Positions 32,855 through 44,445 of a stretch of 64,000 nt of DNA are shown here, piece by piece (position 1 is the stretch's first letter; every line of letters begins with the position of its first letter). This DNA is from Spinellus fusiger. Its lineage: Eukaryota; Mucoromycota; Mucoromycetes; Mucorales; Phycomycetaceae. A model generated the notes under the pieces. It ran no database searches, was not told the origin of the DNA, and saw nothing but the letters and a program-made list of their open reading frames with translations. Made by a program: the position numbers and the translations under genes. The stretch covers positions 310,001 to 374,000 of the forward strand of contig JALLLS010000012.1 in the NCBI GenBank assembly GCA_025094145.1. The letters run 5' to 3'.

Positions 32855-34523
32855 AAGGGTGCTAGCTGTCATACTAGGGACTATACCAGATAGTGGAAAG
32901 AGACGCATCAGATCTGATGATTCGATGTACAGACTGTTGTGAGTAGGGTCATTTGTGCAAAAGTCATCTTAACTGTCTAAATAATGATAGATACCAAACA
33001 ACAAGTAGTGACATTGTGATATGACCAAGAAATGGCAGTTTACTGTAAAGAATGAGTGAAATGAATCAGTCATACAATCCTATGAGCTTAGTACTTATTT
33101 CTTCCTACAGGACAGTTAGGTTGGACTATAAAAACATGCTCAGTCAATGACCAAAATGTCAAGATAAGCACAATAAAACACTACTGCTTCAGATTGATGT
33201 ACATAGAGATAAATCACTTGTATTTATTTGGAAAGCCCCTTTATCAGTATGGAGTAGACATGCATGCTAACATTGAACAAGGTTGTCTGAATTTTATATA
33301 GCATAACAAAGACAAACTGAGAAGAGATATACTAAGTGGTGTACATAATACTGTTACTTCAGGTTCTATACACTAAAAACGAGTAGTTAGTAGTTATCAG
33401 TTTATAAATAAATAAATAAAACAAACAGCTACAAAATAAATAGTCTTGAATGAAGCATTTATGATAAGTTGTAGTGTATTTGAATGCAGTGGATAGATCT
33501 TTTAGAGATAGTATAAGAGTGCAACAGCCTTTATTAGAATGTGTACCTTCTGGTGGTGATCTCCTTGAAGTTCCTCTATCTTTAATAATCATTAGAATAA
33601 AAAGAATAACATACAAGTTGAATAAAAAAAGAAGGAACAGAATGAATCATACGTTAACTAAACAGATATCTTTGGACACAGGAAGCCATTGATGACACTA
33701 TCACATGAATAGAAGATGAACAGTAGCTGATACTATACAATGTTATCAAAGGCTATCCATTTCCTCTTTCTTATTGTATTTCTATCTATTCTTTCTGAAC
33801 TAAAGATGTTATGTAGCCAACAAGATACGAATAAAGTAAAGTAAATACAGTATGCCTATAGAATCAATCCAAGGTTCTTACATGTATTTGGTTTTCATAG
33901 GAGACTATAGCAAGTTATCCAGGTGCGAATCCTACCAGAGTAATGACAATAAAGAGAAAAGGCATGCGGAGGATGTTGAAGAAAGAAAGATTCAAGCTCT
34001 ATCTTATCAATGAATTCAAAACATCGACCCTATGTTCTGAGTGCAAGTACTCGCCTTTGGAAACAGTTAAACATATCATGAACCCCAGGCCCTATCAACG
34101 AACAAAAATACTCCAAGTTAAATGTCATGGTCTTCTCAGGTCATTTCTTCTTAATTTTATATCAAAAAAGAAACTCATTTCCCTCCCTTCAAATAGGTGT
34201 TCAAACCAATATTATATGGACAAGACATTGAGGCTTTGGGAATCGTAATCTAGCTGCTACATTGGACTTTAGACATAGTCTAATGTCTCCAAGGGAAAAG
34301 GGTACCCTCTCATAGTGCTTTTGTAGATAGAACAAAAGAGAACATAAAGATACACCTAGAACTAAGAAAAGGTCCAAGCCTTCTTGTTTATCCTTCTCTT
34401 TCCCCAATGATCACTGGAGCCTCGGTTGACTCACTGATGGAAACCCATGCTACAGGTAAACTATCTAAAAAGTGATAAAGTGTGTCTTATTGAATTTTGT
34501 CATGCAAAAAGACATAATAATGT
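32855..34523 (+). repeat. Right arm of the 1,669-bp inverted repeat
   Basis: Reverse complement of 26342-28010 without gaps (sum of coordinates 60865). The outer end reads gacataataatgt|acagtagt. The acagtagt is also present in the solo copy at 24798, so the true element end may lie a few bases further out than the repeat boundary, the left arm having lost them. Confidence 0.93.
33900..34330 (+). pseudogene. Fanzor-like (eukaryotic TnpB-type) nuclease C-terminal relic
   Basis: The frame from about 33943 gives KRKGMRRMLKKERFKLYLI, then NEFKTSTLCSECK, a NPRPYQRTK linker and VKCHGLLR. A 57-nt intron (34140-34196) joins to CSNQ, completing a four-cysteine zinc finger (CSEC..CHGLLRC). Next, TGGGAATCG carries an extra G. 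The shifted frame reads NRNLAATLDFRHSLMSPREK, the RuvC-III position where active Fanzor/TnpB proteins have NRD; here D is N. No RuvC-I Asp was found upstream in the arm, so the protein is dead. Fanzor assignment rests on zinc-finger and RuvC-III layout, not on a search. Confidence 0.65.
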
Positions 34524-34531
34524 ACAGTAGT

Positions 34532-35549
34532 TACTGTACTTTCAATCTAATAGCAGGCAAAGAATAAACAGCACCCATTGGTACCACCATCTTAAACCTA
34601 GATACTTCAGAATGTTACTCATGGTTATAAATTAGTCATAGTTAAAAAGAAAGAAAGAAAAGGGGGTAGAAAACCACGCAAGAATCACATACAAAAACAC
34701 CAAGTTGTAATATGTTAAGTATGGCCAAGACAAGAAAGATGAAGAATTCAATGTAAAGCAGGATCAATCTATAGCCTTATTCTGTAGTTTTAAATGGCAA
34801 ATACAATGAATTACCTGTAAAAGTCAGTCTACTGGTAATAACAGTATTGCTTATTGAATAAGTAACTCTACTTGATCTATTATTTTGGTAACTGCTTAAT
34901 TTCTAATCTCTATGTTCTTTTTATTTATTTATAATCTAAAGGTCTTGACTATGTCAATAGTTGCCATTTTAAGTCTTTATAACGCACTCAAATGATTGTA
35001 AAACATAAAAATAAATCCAGTGCATGCCTTTGTAGAGGTTTGTCTATCTTTTCAAACCAACTTTCATTAAAAAAGTACAGGTATGACGCCTGTCTACTCT
35101 GGTTTTAAAGAATAGAGTGTAATAAGTTGAATAGTGAGGTTTGTAATAATTATTTATTGGAGAATATCAATAGGGCCTTAACCCCTAGAGAAAACACCCT
35201 ACAAAAACAAAAACAAAGATCTCTTTTTGTTTACAGACGCCAATCAGCAAATAAAATAGGCATTTTCAAAATAGGACATACACACCTAAAGATATTTGGG
35301 ATAAAGTAAATAGACGGACAATAAAATAACACATTTCTATAATTGGCCAATGTGTTTAAAAAAGGTATTTTTATTGTCTAAATGAACTACAAACTCTGTC
35401 TGCCTATCCTAGCAATAGCTACACTATCTTCATAAAGTATTGGTGCATCTTTGGGGAAATTATAGTATAGAAATGTAGTATGATTCAAAAAATACTTACG
35501 TGTATCTTAGTTTAGTGTAGCAATAACCACACCGGATTCTTTTTTTGAT
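34532..35549. other. AT-rich intergenic DNA
   Basis: Lies between the right arm and the second Fanzor relic. No gene, repeat or RNA feature recognised. Confidence 0.5.
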
Positions 35550-36420
35550 GTTTTGGTAGGTCGGCTACCACTAGCTAATGGTGACTCCTTTTTGTACCAA
35601 CAGACTGTACTGTCTTGGATCTACAAAAGCATTTGGGTCGTTTGCCTTTTTCTTGTAGCCCAAAAAAGAACATGAGGAAAGTTCAATGTTGCTGCCATGT
35701 CCCGATTCCAAAGGCGTTGAGAAATCATCTCATCAGAAGCTCCAGCAGTTTTGGTCATGATCTTCAAACATTATTGGTTTTTGCACCTAAATAAAAATAA
35801 AAATAATAAACTTATTGGTCTTTTTTCTGGATTTCATAAAAAAAAGGAATATCTTTACCTTAAAAGACTATGACATATCACTGTAGGGTTCTTCTCTCTT
35901 CTGAAGGGTCTTGGGTTTTGCATTTTCTTGAATTTCTCAAGCTCACCGTTCTCGCAAGCAGGACAGAAACTAGATGTTTTGAACTCATCAATAAGGAACA
36001 CTTTGAACCCTTCTTTCTTCAACATTTTTCTTATTCCAACACCTCTTACAGGTTCATGGAACTTTGTGTTTTCTGCAGACCAATTGCCAATCACCATTAC
36101 AGCAACATCGCCAAACTTTCTTCAAAGATTTCTAGCTAGCTGTTTGTCTGATTGTTGTTGATTAATAAAACTTGAAAGCTTTATTTTACGAAATGGGAGT
36201 AAACCATTGGCATTCCGGTTTTCTACAGCAGGATTATCTTCATTTGAATAATTAGTTATGCAATACTGGGGTAACTCTGGCTCTTTCCTCGAGGTATCTT
36301 GTAAACTTTTCACAATTGACTGTTGAAGGTGTATGTCCTGACAAGAATAATTCGGCTTCTATTCGATACCAGTGATTGAGTTCTTCACTGATATAATCTT
36401 TAGAATAGGTTCCATGAAGA
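35550..36420 (-). pseudogene. Second Fanzor-like nuclease relic, different lineage
   Basis: Minus-strand frames give ISEELNHWYRIEAELFLSG, a break near 36270, NRNANGLLPFRKIKLSSF, FGDVAVMVIGNWSAENTKFH (RuvC-II neighbourhood), GIRKMLKKEGFKVFLIDEF, KTSSFCPACENG and VICHSLLR. A 65-nt intron follows, then C(KNQ), then QRLWNRDMAATLNF with the RuvC-III NRD intact. It is broken by a TAA directly after KNQ, a frameshift after NFPHVLF, and a break further upstream near 36270. It shares about half its residues with the arm relics in the zinc-finger block, so it is a relative rather than a copy. RuvC-I is missing, probably deleted next to the Tc1 element at 36591. Confidence 0.7.
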
Positions 36421-36590
36421 AAAGAAAAGACAAGTTGACCTTTCTCTTATACTATTTCTGTTTTATAATTGGTTTTCACATATCATTGATTCAATCCGTG
36501 ATCTGAAAACTAAGAAGTTGTGCTAAAACATAATGTTTGTATTTTTATCAATGGAAACTGTGAATCCCATGGGTTTTCTATGCACATATA

Positions 36591-37123
36591 CAGTCCCATA
36601 CAATAGATGAGTGGATAGCAAATTTATTTTCTATTTTATTTTGAGAAATAAAGGTATATCTATCAGTCTAAGATGTTCATAATAAAATATTCATGGAATA
36701 ACACAGGATTTGGAATAGTTGTTCTTTAACTGATTGTCTACATTCTTATTATAAAGAGATTACTCGGTGCTTTGTAACAAAGTCTTTATTTTTAATCACT
36801 CTAGTCCCTTTATCATTGCCCATAACTGTAAAACAGGATTCTTCAGACCAAATAACCCTGTTTTTTATACAATAGGACGATCTTGTCTATTGTAGTCTTT
36901 GTGAGGTCGACATCGTCAGCAATCTCTTGATAAGTAACATGTCTTTTCCATTGTCCTATAATTTGACCTATAATAAAGATATCGTGCTCTCTTCTTTTGA
37001 TAGGACTCTATGTTCTTGACTAAGAATTGGCTGATTTTCATTGCTTGAAGTCATTGTTTGAATAAATTGTAAAATAAAAATAAAAGATTGATTTGCTGTC
37101 CACTCATTTATTGCATGGGACTG
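36591..37123 (-). mobile_element. 533-bp internally deleted Tc1 element
   Basis: TA-flanked (36589-36590 and 37124-37125) with inverted ends starting CAGTCCCAT(A/G)CAATA(A/G)ATGAGTGGA. Minus-strand remnants include the N-terminus MTSSNENQPILSQEHRVLSK and, after a deletion, VIWSEESCFTVMGNDKGTRV, the first-Asp region of Tc1 transposases (usually SDES, here SEES). The catalytic core after this is gone. It is a non-autonomous derivative. Confidence 0.85.
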
Positions 37124-38014
37124 TATACCTCACCAGAATGAGTTTTTTTTTTATTCTTTGGTCTTGTTATTATCTTGTTATTTCTTACACTGTCTATGCA
37201 ACTTGATACTTAAGCACTTATTGAGATGAGCATAAGTGTGCAAGGTAATGTACTATTATTAACAAAGAAAAACAATAGAAGGAAGTGATAGACACTACCA
37301 AGGACTATTCTAGTGATAAAAAGGTAAGCAGTGTCTTCATCTGGGCTTGAGCTCATTGTATTCCACAAGACATAGTACTGACTCTTATTCTAATAGATGA
37401 TATATGACTCATTATTCTCAAGACAAGTATTAAGTACAAGGTAAGCATATTATCTCTCTTGATTGAATTATTACTAATACACTCTTCTGTTATTAGACAA
37501 GTTGAGACTGTTCTCAAGTCAGTCTCAGGTGGTCTTTTCTTTCTTCTATACTGTCTAGGGTGTCTAGAGTATACTCCCAAGGATAAAGCATTAGGATTTT
37601 AGGATGTGGATTCTATTGCTATGAAGGAATACGCCTAGAACAGTAGTAGCTATAGTCATACTATAGTATTAGCTATATTATTATAATAAACAATTTTATT
37701 CATCAACAATATATTTTACTGATAATACAATCTAGTATTGAGGTATCCACAAAAGGAAATAATTATTTGAATACTTGCAAACCTTTTGATTTTAAATACA
37801 TTTCCATAAAAGGTGAGGTTTCTCTCTTACGTAAAAAGGATATATCACCGCCTAAAGGCCAGAAAAACTCCTGGTGTGTAGTAAAAAGTTTTGTTGATCA
37901 ACGCACCACCCTACACACACCCACAAGTCATTGTCTTCTAGTGACTGCTAACATACAAACTCAGCCAAGAACAGAGTTTATTTTCTTTTTTTCTCTCCAA
38001 GGCCAGGGGTTAAT
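37124..38014. other. Intergenic, no gene seen
   Basis: 5' flank of COQ1. AT-rich up to about 37800, then more mixed sequence near 37840-38010 that probably holds the COQ1 promoter and leader (pyrimidine-rich ttttctttttttctctcc at about 37981). No recognisable ORF. Confidence 0.5.
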
Positions 38015-39520
38015 ATGCTGTCAACCTTGGGGCCTCGAGCCGTCCGACATGCATGGACAACCTCAGCAACCACCACAGTTCATTTCAGCACCTCAAGACT
38101 CGTTGGAAACTCAAAGACAGTGTCTCCACTCGAAAAGCTCTCTCAGGGCTTCAACGTACTTCGAGCCACTGTCTTGAAAAGTCCAATTGGGAAGGTTATC
38201 CAGCCCACCGACACCTCTCTTCCCTTTACAGGAGAAGCCATTACATGGAGCCAAGCTATTCGTGAAGCTCAGAGTCTTGTTCAGCCTTCCAATGAGCCTA
38301 TCATTGATCCTGTTAAGCTTGTAGGACGCGACTTGTGGGAGCTCAAGGGGAATATTGGAAAACTCCTAGGAAGCAAACATCCCTTCCTGGATACAGTGGC
38401 CAAACACTACTTTGGTGGTGAGGGGAAGTATGTCAGACCTCTGCTTGTTCTCTTGATAGCACAGGCTACGAGTATTGCACCCAAACAGCCTTCTTGGATT
38501 CCCATTGATTATCCGTCCATAGACACGCCTATTTCTCATGGTTTGGAGAACATTACTCCCAAAGGCCTGTTTGATCAAGATATTCATTATACTCCTTCCA
38601 TCAACCACCAAGGATGTTATATTCTCCCTACACAGAGACGCCTAGCAGAGATTTCGGAAATGATCCACACTGCTTCTCTTCTTCATGACGATGTGATTGA
38701 TGCCTCGGAGTCTCGTAGAAATCTACCTTCTGCCAATGCAAGTTTTGGTAACAAGATGGCTGTGTTGGGAGGAGATTTCTTGCTGGCACGGGCCTCCTTG
38801 GCACTGGCACGATTAAGAAATGCAGAGTGTACAGAGTTAATGGCTACCTGCATTGCTAATCTTGTAGAGGGCGAATTCATGCAGTTGAAGAATACTCAGG
38901 ATGATGTGGCACAGGGAGAAGAAGGAAAACGATCCACATTTGATTACTATATTGAAAAGACCTACATGAAGACAGGCAGCTTAATTGCTCAGAGCTGTAA
39001 GTCTTCTGCTGTGTTGGGTGGCAGTACACATGAGGTTTCTGCTATTGCTTATACCTTTGGGCGTAATCTGGGGCTTGCTTTTCAGGTAAGAGTTGGGTCT
39101 AAAGAAGGGTGCTAATGTGGATGATGGGTGGAATTAGTTGATCGATGATCTGTTAGATTTTACGGTATCAGCCGCTGATCTTGGTAAGCCTGCTGGTGCT
39201 GATCTCAAGCTGGGTTTGGCTACAGCCCCTGTTCTGTTTGCATGGGAGGAGTTCCCTGCCCTTGAGCCACTCATTAAGCGCAAGTTCTCTCAAGAAGGAG
39301 ATGAAGAACAGGTAGATGTTTCTTCATGTCAATTGAATAACTAATGTATGGACATTAGGCAAGAGTTTTGGTGTACCAGAGTGATGGATTAAAAAAGACA
39401 CTGTCACTCGCCAAGATGCACTGTCAGCTTGCCATTGATTCTCTTCACCAACTTCCTCCCTCTGATGCACGCTCAGCTCTGATCCAATTAACACAGAAGC
39501 TACTGACAAGACGTTCTTAA
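38015..39520 (+). CDS. COQ1: Polyprenyl (hexaprenyl/solanesyl) diphosphate synthase, mitochondrial
   Basis: Makes the isoprenoid tail of ubiquinone. Exons 38015-39085, 39138-39311 and 39359-39520 join in frame to 468 aa. N-terminal presequence MLSTLGPRAVRHAWTTSATT is followed by ITWSQAIREAQSLV and HPFLDTVAKHYFGGEGKYVR. The first Asp-rich motif is LLHDDVIDASESRR (Asp 225, 226, 229), and GDFLLARASLALARL follows. The second Asp-rich motif, LIDDLLDF (about 358-365), falls just after intron 1. The C-terminus ends LTQKLLTRRS. A long insert (about residues 150-205) lies between the GKYVRPLL block and the first Asp motif, as in other fungal Coq1 proteins. Chain length cannot be predicted safely. Confidence 0.93.
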
Positions 39521-39908
39521 AAACAAAACAAAAAAGAACTCGATGACTTTTATAGATGATCCCTCCATAGTTAATGATCATAGATTGTATTTATCTACTT
39601 TAAAAGAGAAATAGAGACACCTGCACACACACACACATCTACACACACACATCTACACATAAATACACACACATCTACACACACACATCTACACATAAAT
39701 ACACACACATCTACACATAAATACACACACAAGTAGTACACTTTCTTTATTCTGTTCTTCCATCTCTACTTTATAGCAGATAGAGACAAAAGAGCATACA
39801 TAATGAAAATGCAAGGTATCAATAACATGTATAAATATAATCGTATGGGAGAGCAAGGAAGGTCTTTCTTTCCTTCTTCCTTTTTCTAGTACTCTACCAT
39901 TGAACATA
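39521..39908. other. Convergent 3' intergenic region
   Basis: Separates the 3' ends of COQ1 and the B56 gene and contains the CA-rich tandem repeat listed separately. Confidence 0.6.
39622..39735. repeat. ACACATCTACACATAAAT tandem repeat
   Basis: Alternating (ca)n and acatctacacataaatacac units, four to five copies. A compound microsatellite. Confidence 0.85.
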
Positions 39909-42554
39909 TTAACTATTCTTCACATTGGCACTTCTAATATCAGACTCGGAGTGAGAAGTGCCTGGGCTCTGGTTTAACACCTCATCCAGACTCACATGGC
40001 GAGAGAGCTCGTTAAAGACCTATGCTCCCACCTTAGTCTATGCTGCCACTACCTTCTCTCTTACCGTCTCATCCACTGGAATAATGGACTTTCTTCTAAA
40101 CTGCTGGTATTGAGCAGGAGGAGCATCGAATTGTTGCTGATAGTATAAGCTACCATGGCATAGTATAGACTGGCTTACCATGTCTGGGTGGATCTCATCT
40201 GTATGTTCAGCAGCATTATCAGATTCAGCATCTGTCTCTTCATCTGTTGTATTGTCTTCTGTCTCATCCATGTCCATGTCTTGATGCACTAATAGGTAAA
40301 GTTAAAAAATAAAAATAATAAAAAATAAAAATAAGAAAAAAAGGAATCTTCATGTCCACCTACGATTGTGTTTGGGAGGGAAGCAGAAGTCTTGTGATGC
40401 AATCGAGTTGTAGTTTGCCCCCACAAGTACAGGTCCTACCACCTTTTGCTGGAGTAGTTTCCAATTCTCTTCTCTTTCCTTTTGTCTTTTACGCTCACTG
40501 ACCATCCATCCCCCTTTTGTCAATTCGCCTTCCTATTCATTCTACTTACAGATGACGCTGTTGCTTATAATGGTTGGCACATTCATCAAACAGAGCAGGA
40601 CTGATGTCCATGCACAGTTTCAGGGCAGTATACACAAGACCAAGAATTGTTCTGATGGTGAGTCTTCTATGCTGTTCTTCCCTTTTGGCTTACTTGTTCC
40701 AGTGGGTCTTGGAGGTTCTGTACAGGGCAGGAAAGATAATGGGCATAATCACCGTAATATTCTCTGCCATGAGACTCACCACATAGTCATTATTCCAATA
40801 GTATAAGGCACGCTCAGCCACCTATACATACAAAAGAATAAGGGTCTGTGGAGAAATCTCACTACACCCATAGCCACACAACACAACATAACACAACACA
40901 ACACACTCACCTGAAAATGAGAACTCGACACACACTGACCAATTTTCGTAAACAAAGAGACAGAAATACGCTGAAACTCATAGGCATCAATCACATCCAA
41001 GATCTCCTCAATCTCTGACAGGAACATCACTTCTTTGGGGCTATTGACCTTGGGCCAATACCGGAAGAGGCCTGACATCACCTCCTGTGTCAGTGTCTGA
41101 TCCTTTTCCAAGAACTGTACCACACAGTACGCAAGTTGTGGGTGGTAGAGAGCCAAGGATTTGACCTTGTGGAGAGGAATCAATGCACGTGTCAAGAACA
41201 TCTTGTGCTCCTCCTTCAAGGGCAGGGCAAACCCATTGATGATGCTACCGAGAATCTCGAGCAATTCAGCAATGCCATTATGACGCTCTGTCTCGTAAAT
41301 GAACTGGAAGAATATGTTGTTGATAGAACGACGTATCAATGCTCTGAGGTTGAGGAACTTTCCATAGATACGGTGGAGGGTTGTCTTGAGAAAGTCTCTT
41401 TCTCGGGGATCCTCACTATCGAACAGCTCCAACAACTGATGGATGAACTTTTGATCAATGTACTTCTTGGCATAGTTAATGTTGAACTCGGGGGATTCGA
41501 GGAACCGCAAGAAGAACTCGTACACAATCTGGAGATGAGGCCATGCCAGTTCAAGCACAGGCTCATCCTCCTCGGGATCAAAGGCATCTCCCACAGGATT
41601 GACTTGAGGAGGGATGGGGCGGAAGAGATTAATAACAAACTAACATAGCATCAGTCAGCCCAGCATGTCCAGCACACCCAGTCAGCCCAGTCAGCCCAGC
41701 ACGCCCCTCCACTGTACCATGGTAACAATCTCGGGATACACTGATTCTGTAAGAACGCCTCGGGTCATATTAATATGCTCGAGAATCTCCTGTAGTGTCT
41801 GGCGTTTGATCTCCTTTTCCCTCAGCTCGGCAGAAGCATCACTAAAATCAAACACAACTTGGCACTGACGTAGCTTTTGAATGAACAAATCCTGGCGTAC
41901 ATGGGGAGGCACCTCTGTTGCTGTTAGTGCTACCCACTCCCATCGAGCTTACCATGGAATCCGGGAATCTTCTCGAGAATGACCTTTTCTGTCACGTAGA
42001 AGCGAGAGGACTTTTGGCGACGGGGGGCTTTACTGATAGGAATCTGGTCTTTTGGAGCATTCTTGAGTCGATTGAGAGGACCTGTCTTTGGAATGTCCCT
42101 CTCGCCTGTCTTTTGGTGGGTATGTAAGAAGGCGTTGTGGGGACTGTTGCGGGTTATCTTCTAGAAGAGTGCTATAAGAAGACAAAGGACGACAGAAGAA
42201 AGGGGGTCTACCTCTGGACTGTCTTCTGTGCTTAGAATGACCATGGGTGGTGCATGAGCAGTAGTGTTATTCGTGGTGTTGGTGGTGTTGGTGTTGGTGT
42301 TGGTAGTAGTAGCAGAGGCAGAGGCAGAGGCAGAGGCAGAGGCAGTGGGTTCTATAGAAATAGGTGGAGCACTCGTCAGGTTCTGCTGTAGCTCTTGGCT
42401 GGTGGGTGAGGGTGGAGTGGGTTTGTCATTGGCAGGTTTTGTTCTAGAGAGCTACAAAAAGGAGTCAAGAATAGGTCGTCATAAGCAGTTCGCTTTTTTT
42501 TTCTTTCACTATAGATATAATAAAGGATACAACTCCTTTCCAGCCTTTCATCAT
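39909..42554 (-). CDS. PP2A regulatory subunit B56 (B', Rts1/PAR1 type)
   Basis: Targets protein phosphatase 2A. Minus-strand gene from ATG 42554 (MMKGWKG..), with a Ser/Thr/Pro/Ala-rich disordered N-terminus containing an (SA)n run and an (NT)n run. Then [59 protein letters not shown] B56 signature; [19 protein letters not shown] HEAT repeats; [20 protein letters not shown]; and [18 protein letters not shown]. The acidic C-terminus ([15 protein letters not shown]) is unusual. A final 33-nt intron (inferred) joins VREK to [17 protein letters not shown] and a stop at 39909-39911. Not every intron was placed to the base. Divergent from the PfkB gene (307 bp). Confidence 0.9.
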
Positions 42555-42861
42555 GGTTGAAATCTATAAGTCAAGTGAATAAGTGGGCTTCTCTTTCTTT
42601 TTGGCGGGTGTTTCTGTGTGTGTCTGTGTGTGTGTTTTATATATATATATAAAAAGTGGAGGGTGACTTGTTAAGGAAAGAAAGAAAGAAAGAAGAAGAA
42701 AAGAAGAAAGAGGCGGATGAGTTGAGCGAGGCAGATGAAGAGCAAAGAGGGAGAAAAGAAGACAGTGGCGGGGTTGTTTAGAGCCAATCCCCAGTCACTT
42801 GTCTGTGGAGAGACAAGCCCGTCTCTTTTTCTTCTTTTTCTTTCTTTTTCTTCTTTTCTCC

Positions 42862-44193
42862 ATGTATAAGAGTATTGCCCGTCCATGGCAGTCTGTAAGT
42901 ACAGCCACGCCTGCCCTTCCACTCACACTTGCACCCAACAGTTGGTGGTTGTGGGTGGCGTTGCCTTGGATATCACCAGCACCCATAGTGTTCCCTCTGC
43001 TCTCCATACGTCTCTACCAGGAACAGTACGACAGTCCCTGGGGGGTGTAGGAAGAAATGTGGCCGAGGCAGCCATGCGAACAGGTGCCAAAACCTATTTT
43101 GTGTCGTTGGTGGGGAATGATATTGCAGGCGCCTCCATAAGACAGGGCATGGAGGCCATAGGAATGGTGAGTGACCAAGGGGAGAGAAAGAGAGCAGTAG
43201 AAGGATGGCCTTGTAACTAACAGAACAGACGACGCGCTACTTGTCAGACACAGACACCCATGCCACTGCAGTAAAGTACCCCCTTATTCTCCTCCCTCCT
43301 TTTGTTTCTCTAGAATGCTCACTGGACAGGTCTACAATGCACTCCATTCCCACCAAGGACAATTGATTTCTGCTGTGGCGGACATGGACATTCTCGGTGC
43401 CATGGATCCACACAAGGTACAATGGAAAGAGGAAACAACTCACCAAACAACACTCAGATCCACCAAACAATAGCAGACATTGGGGCAGGGATGGTCTGTG
43501 TGGATGGTAATCTAAGTGCATTGACCCTCCATGCCATTGTGGTGGAGTGCAGTAAGAGGAAGATCCCAGGTAAAGCAAGTCCACTGTGAATGATGCATGC
43601 CAACAGTACAGTCTTCTTTGAGCCAACATCTGTGCCAAAGTCAGTCAGGCTATTGGAGAACCCAGAAACACTTGCATGTGGTGCAGTGCAGTTTATATCT
43701 CCCAACCAGTATGAACTGGAGGCCATGGTAGACACAGCCAAACGCACCCTCCCACCCATGACACTGGACATTTGGCAGAAGATAGACGGTCCTCGTGTGG
43801 CCCAGCAGATGCTTCCCTTGGCGACCTATCTCTCCCACTCTATTCCCAATGTCATTACCAAGTTGGGTGAGGATGGGTGTCTTTATGTGCAGAACAAGGC
43901 ATCCCATGTAGCGTACTTTCCACCCGAGACTGTTTTGCCTGAACAGATCAAGAGTGTGACGGGTGCAGGGGACTGGTAAATAAACACCCTGAGAGAAGAG
44001 TATTGACTGTTCATGGTGTTGTGGTCTTTTTAGCTTTGTAGGCACCTTACTCGCTAATCTCATGCACTCTCGTCCCCATCCTGTCCCTTGGAGTGCTCTG
44101 ATTCAGCAGTCACAGAAATCCTCTGTTCTCACTCTACAATCAGCATTGGCTGTGAGTCAAAGTATTAGCGACGCACTGCTCGTCAAGTCATAA
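42862..44193 (+). CDS. PfkB-family carbohydrate kinase (pseudouridine-kinase-like)
   Basis: ATP-dependent sugar or nucleoside kinase. Exons start 42862-42894, 42942-43166, then about 43218-43271, 43371-43418 and further to a stop at 44191-44193. Visible: VVVGGVALDITSTHSVPSA, SLGGVGRNVAEAAMRTGAK (PfkB N-terminal GG-N pattern), FVSLVGNDIAGASI, VFFEPTSVPKSVRLLENPE, PNQYELEAMVDTAKR, and the C-terminal anion-hole signature VTGAGD, with SFVGTLLANLM after the last intron. The catalytic Asp is in TGAGD. In many fungi this kinase is fused to a pseudouridine-5'-phosphate glycosidase; here there is only a 23-nt gap to no such domain, so it stands alone. Substrate is inferred. Confidence 0.82.
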
Positions 44194-44445
44194 GAGAGAA
44201 AAGAGAGAGAAAAGAGAGAGAAAAACCTCCTCCAATCAATGCCTCTCTCTTTTCTCTCTCTTTCCTTTCTTCTTACTGTTGGGCATTGACACTCAGACAG
44301 GCCTATTCTATTAGTCATGACAAGTGACGGCTCTTTTTTTTTTTTTTTTTTAGCCCAGGCCCCTTGAACAACAATAAAAAAGGAAGCCATCTAACCCTCG
44401 CCTCGCCTCGTCTTTTTTTTTTTTTCCTCCTTCAACACTTCCACT

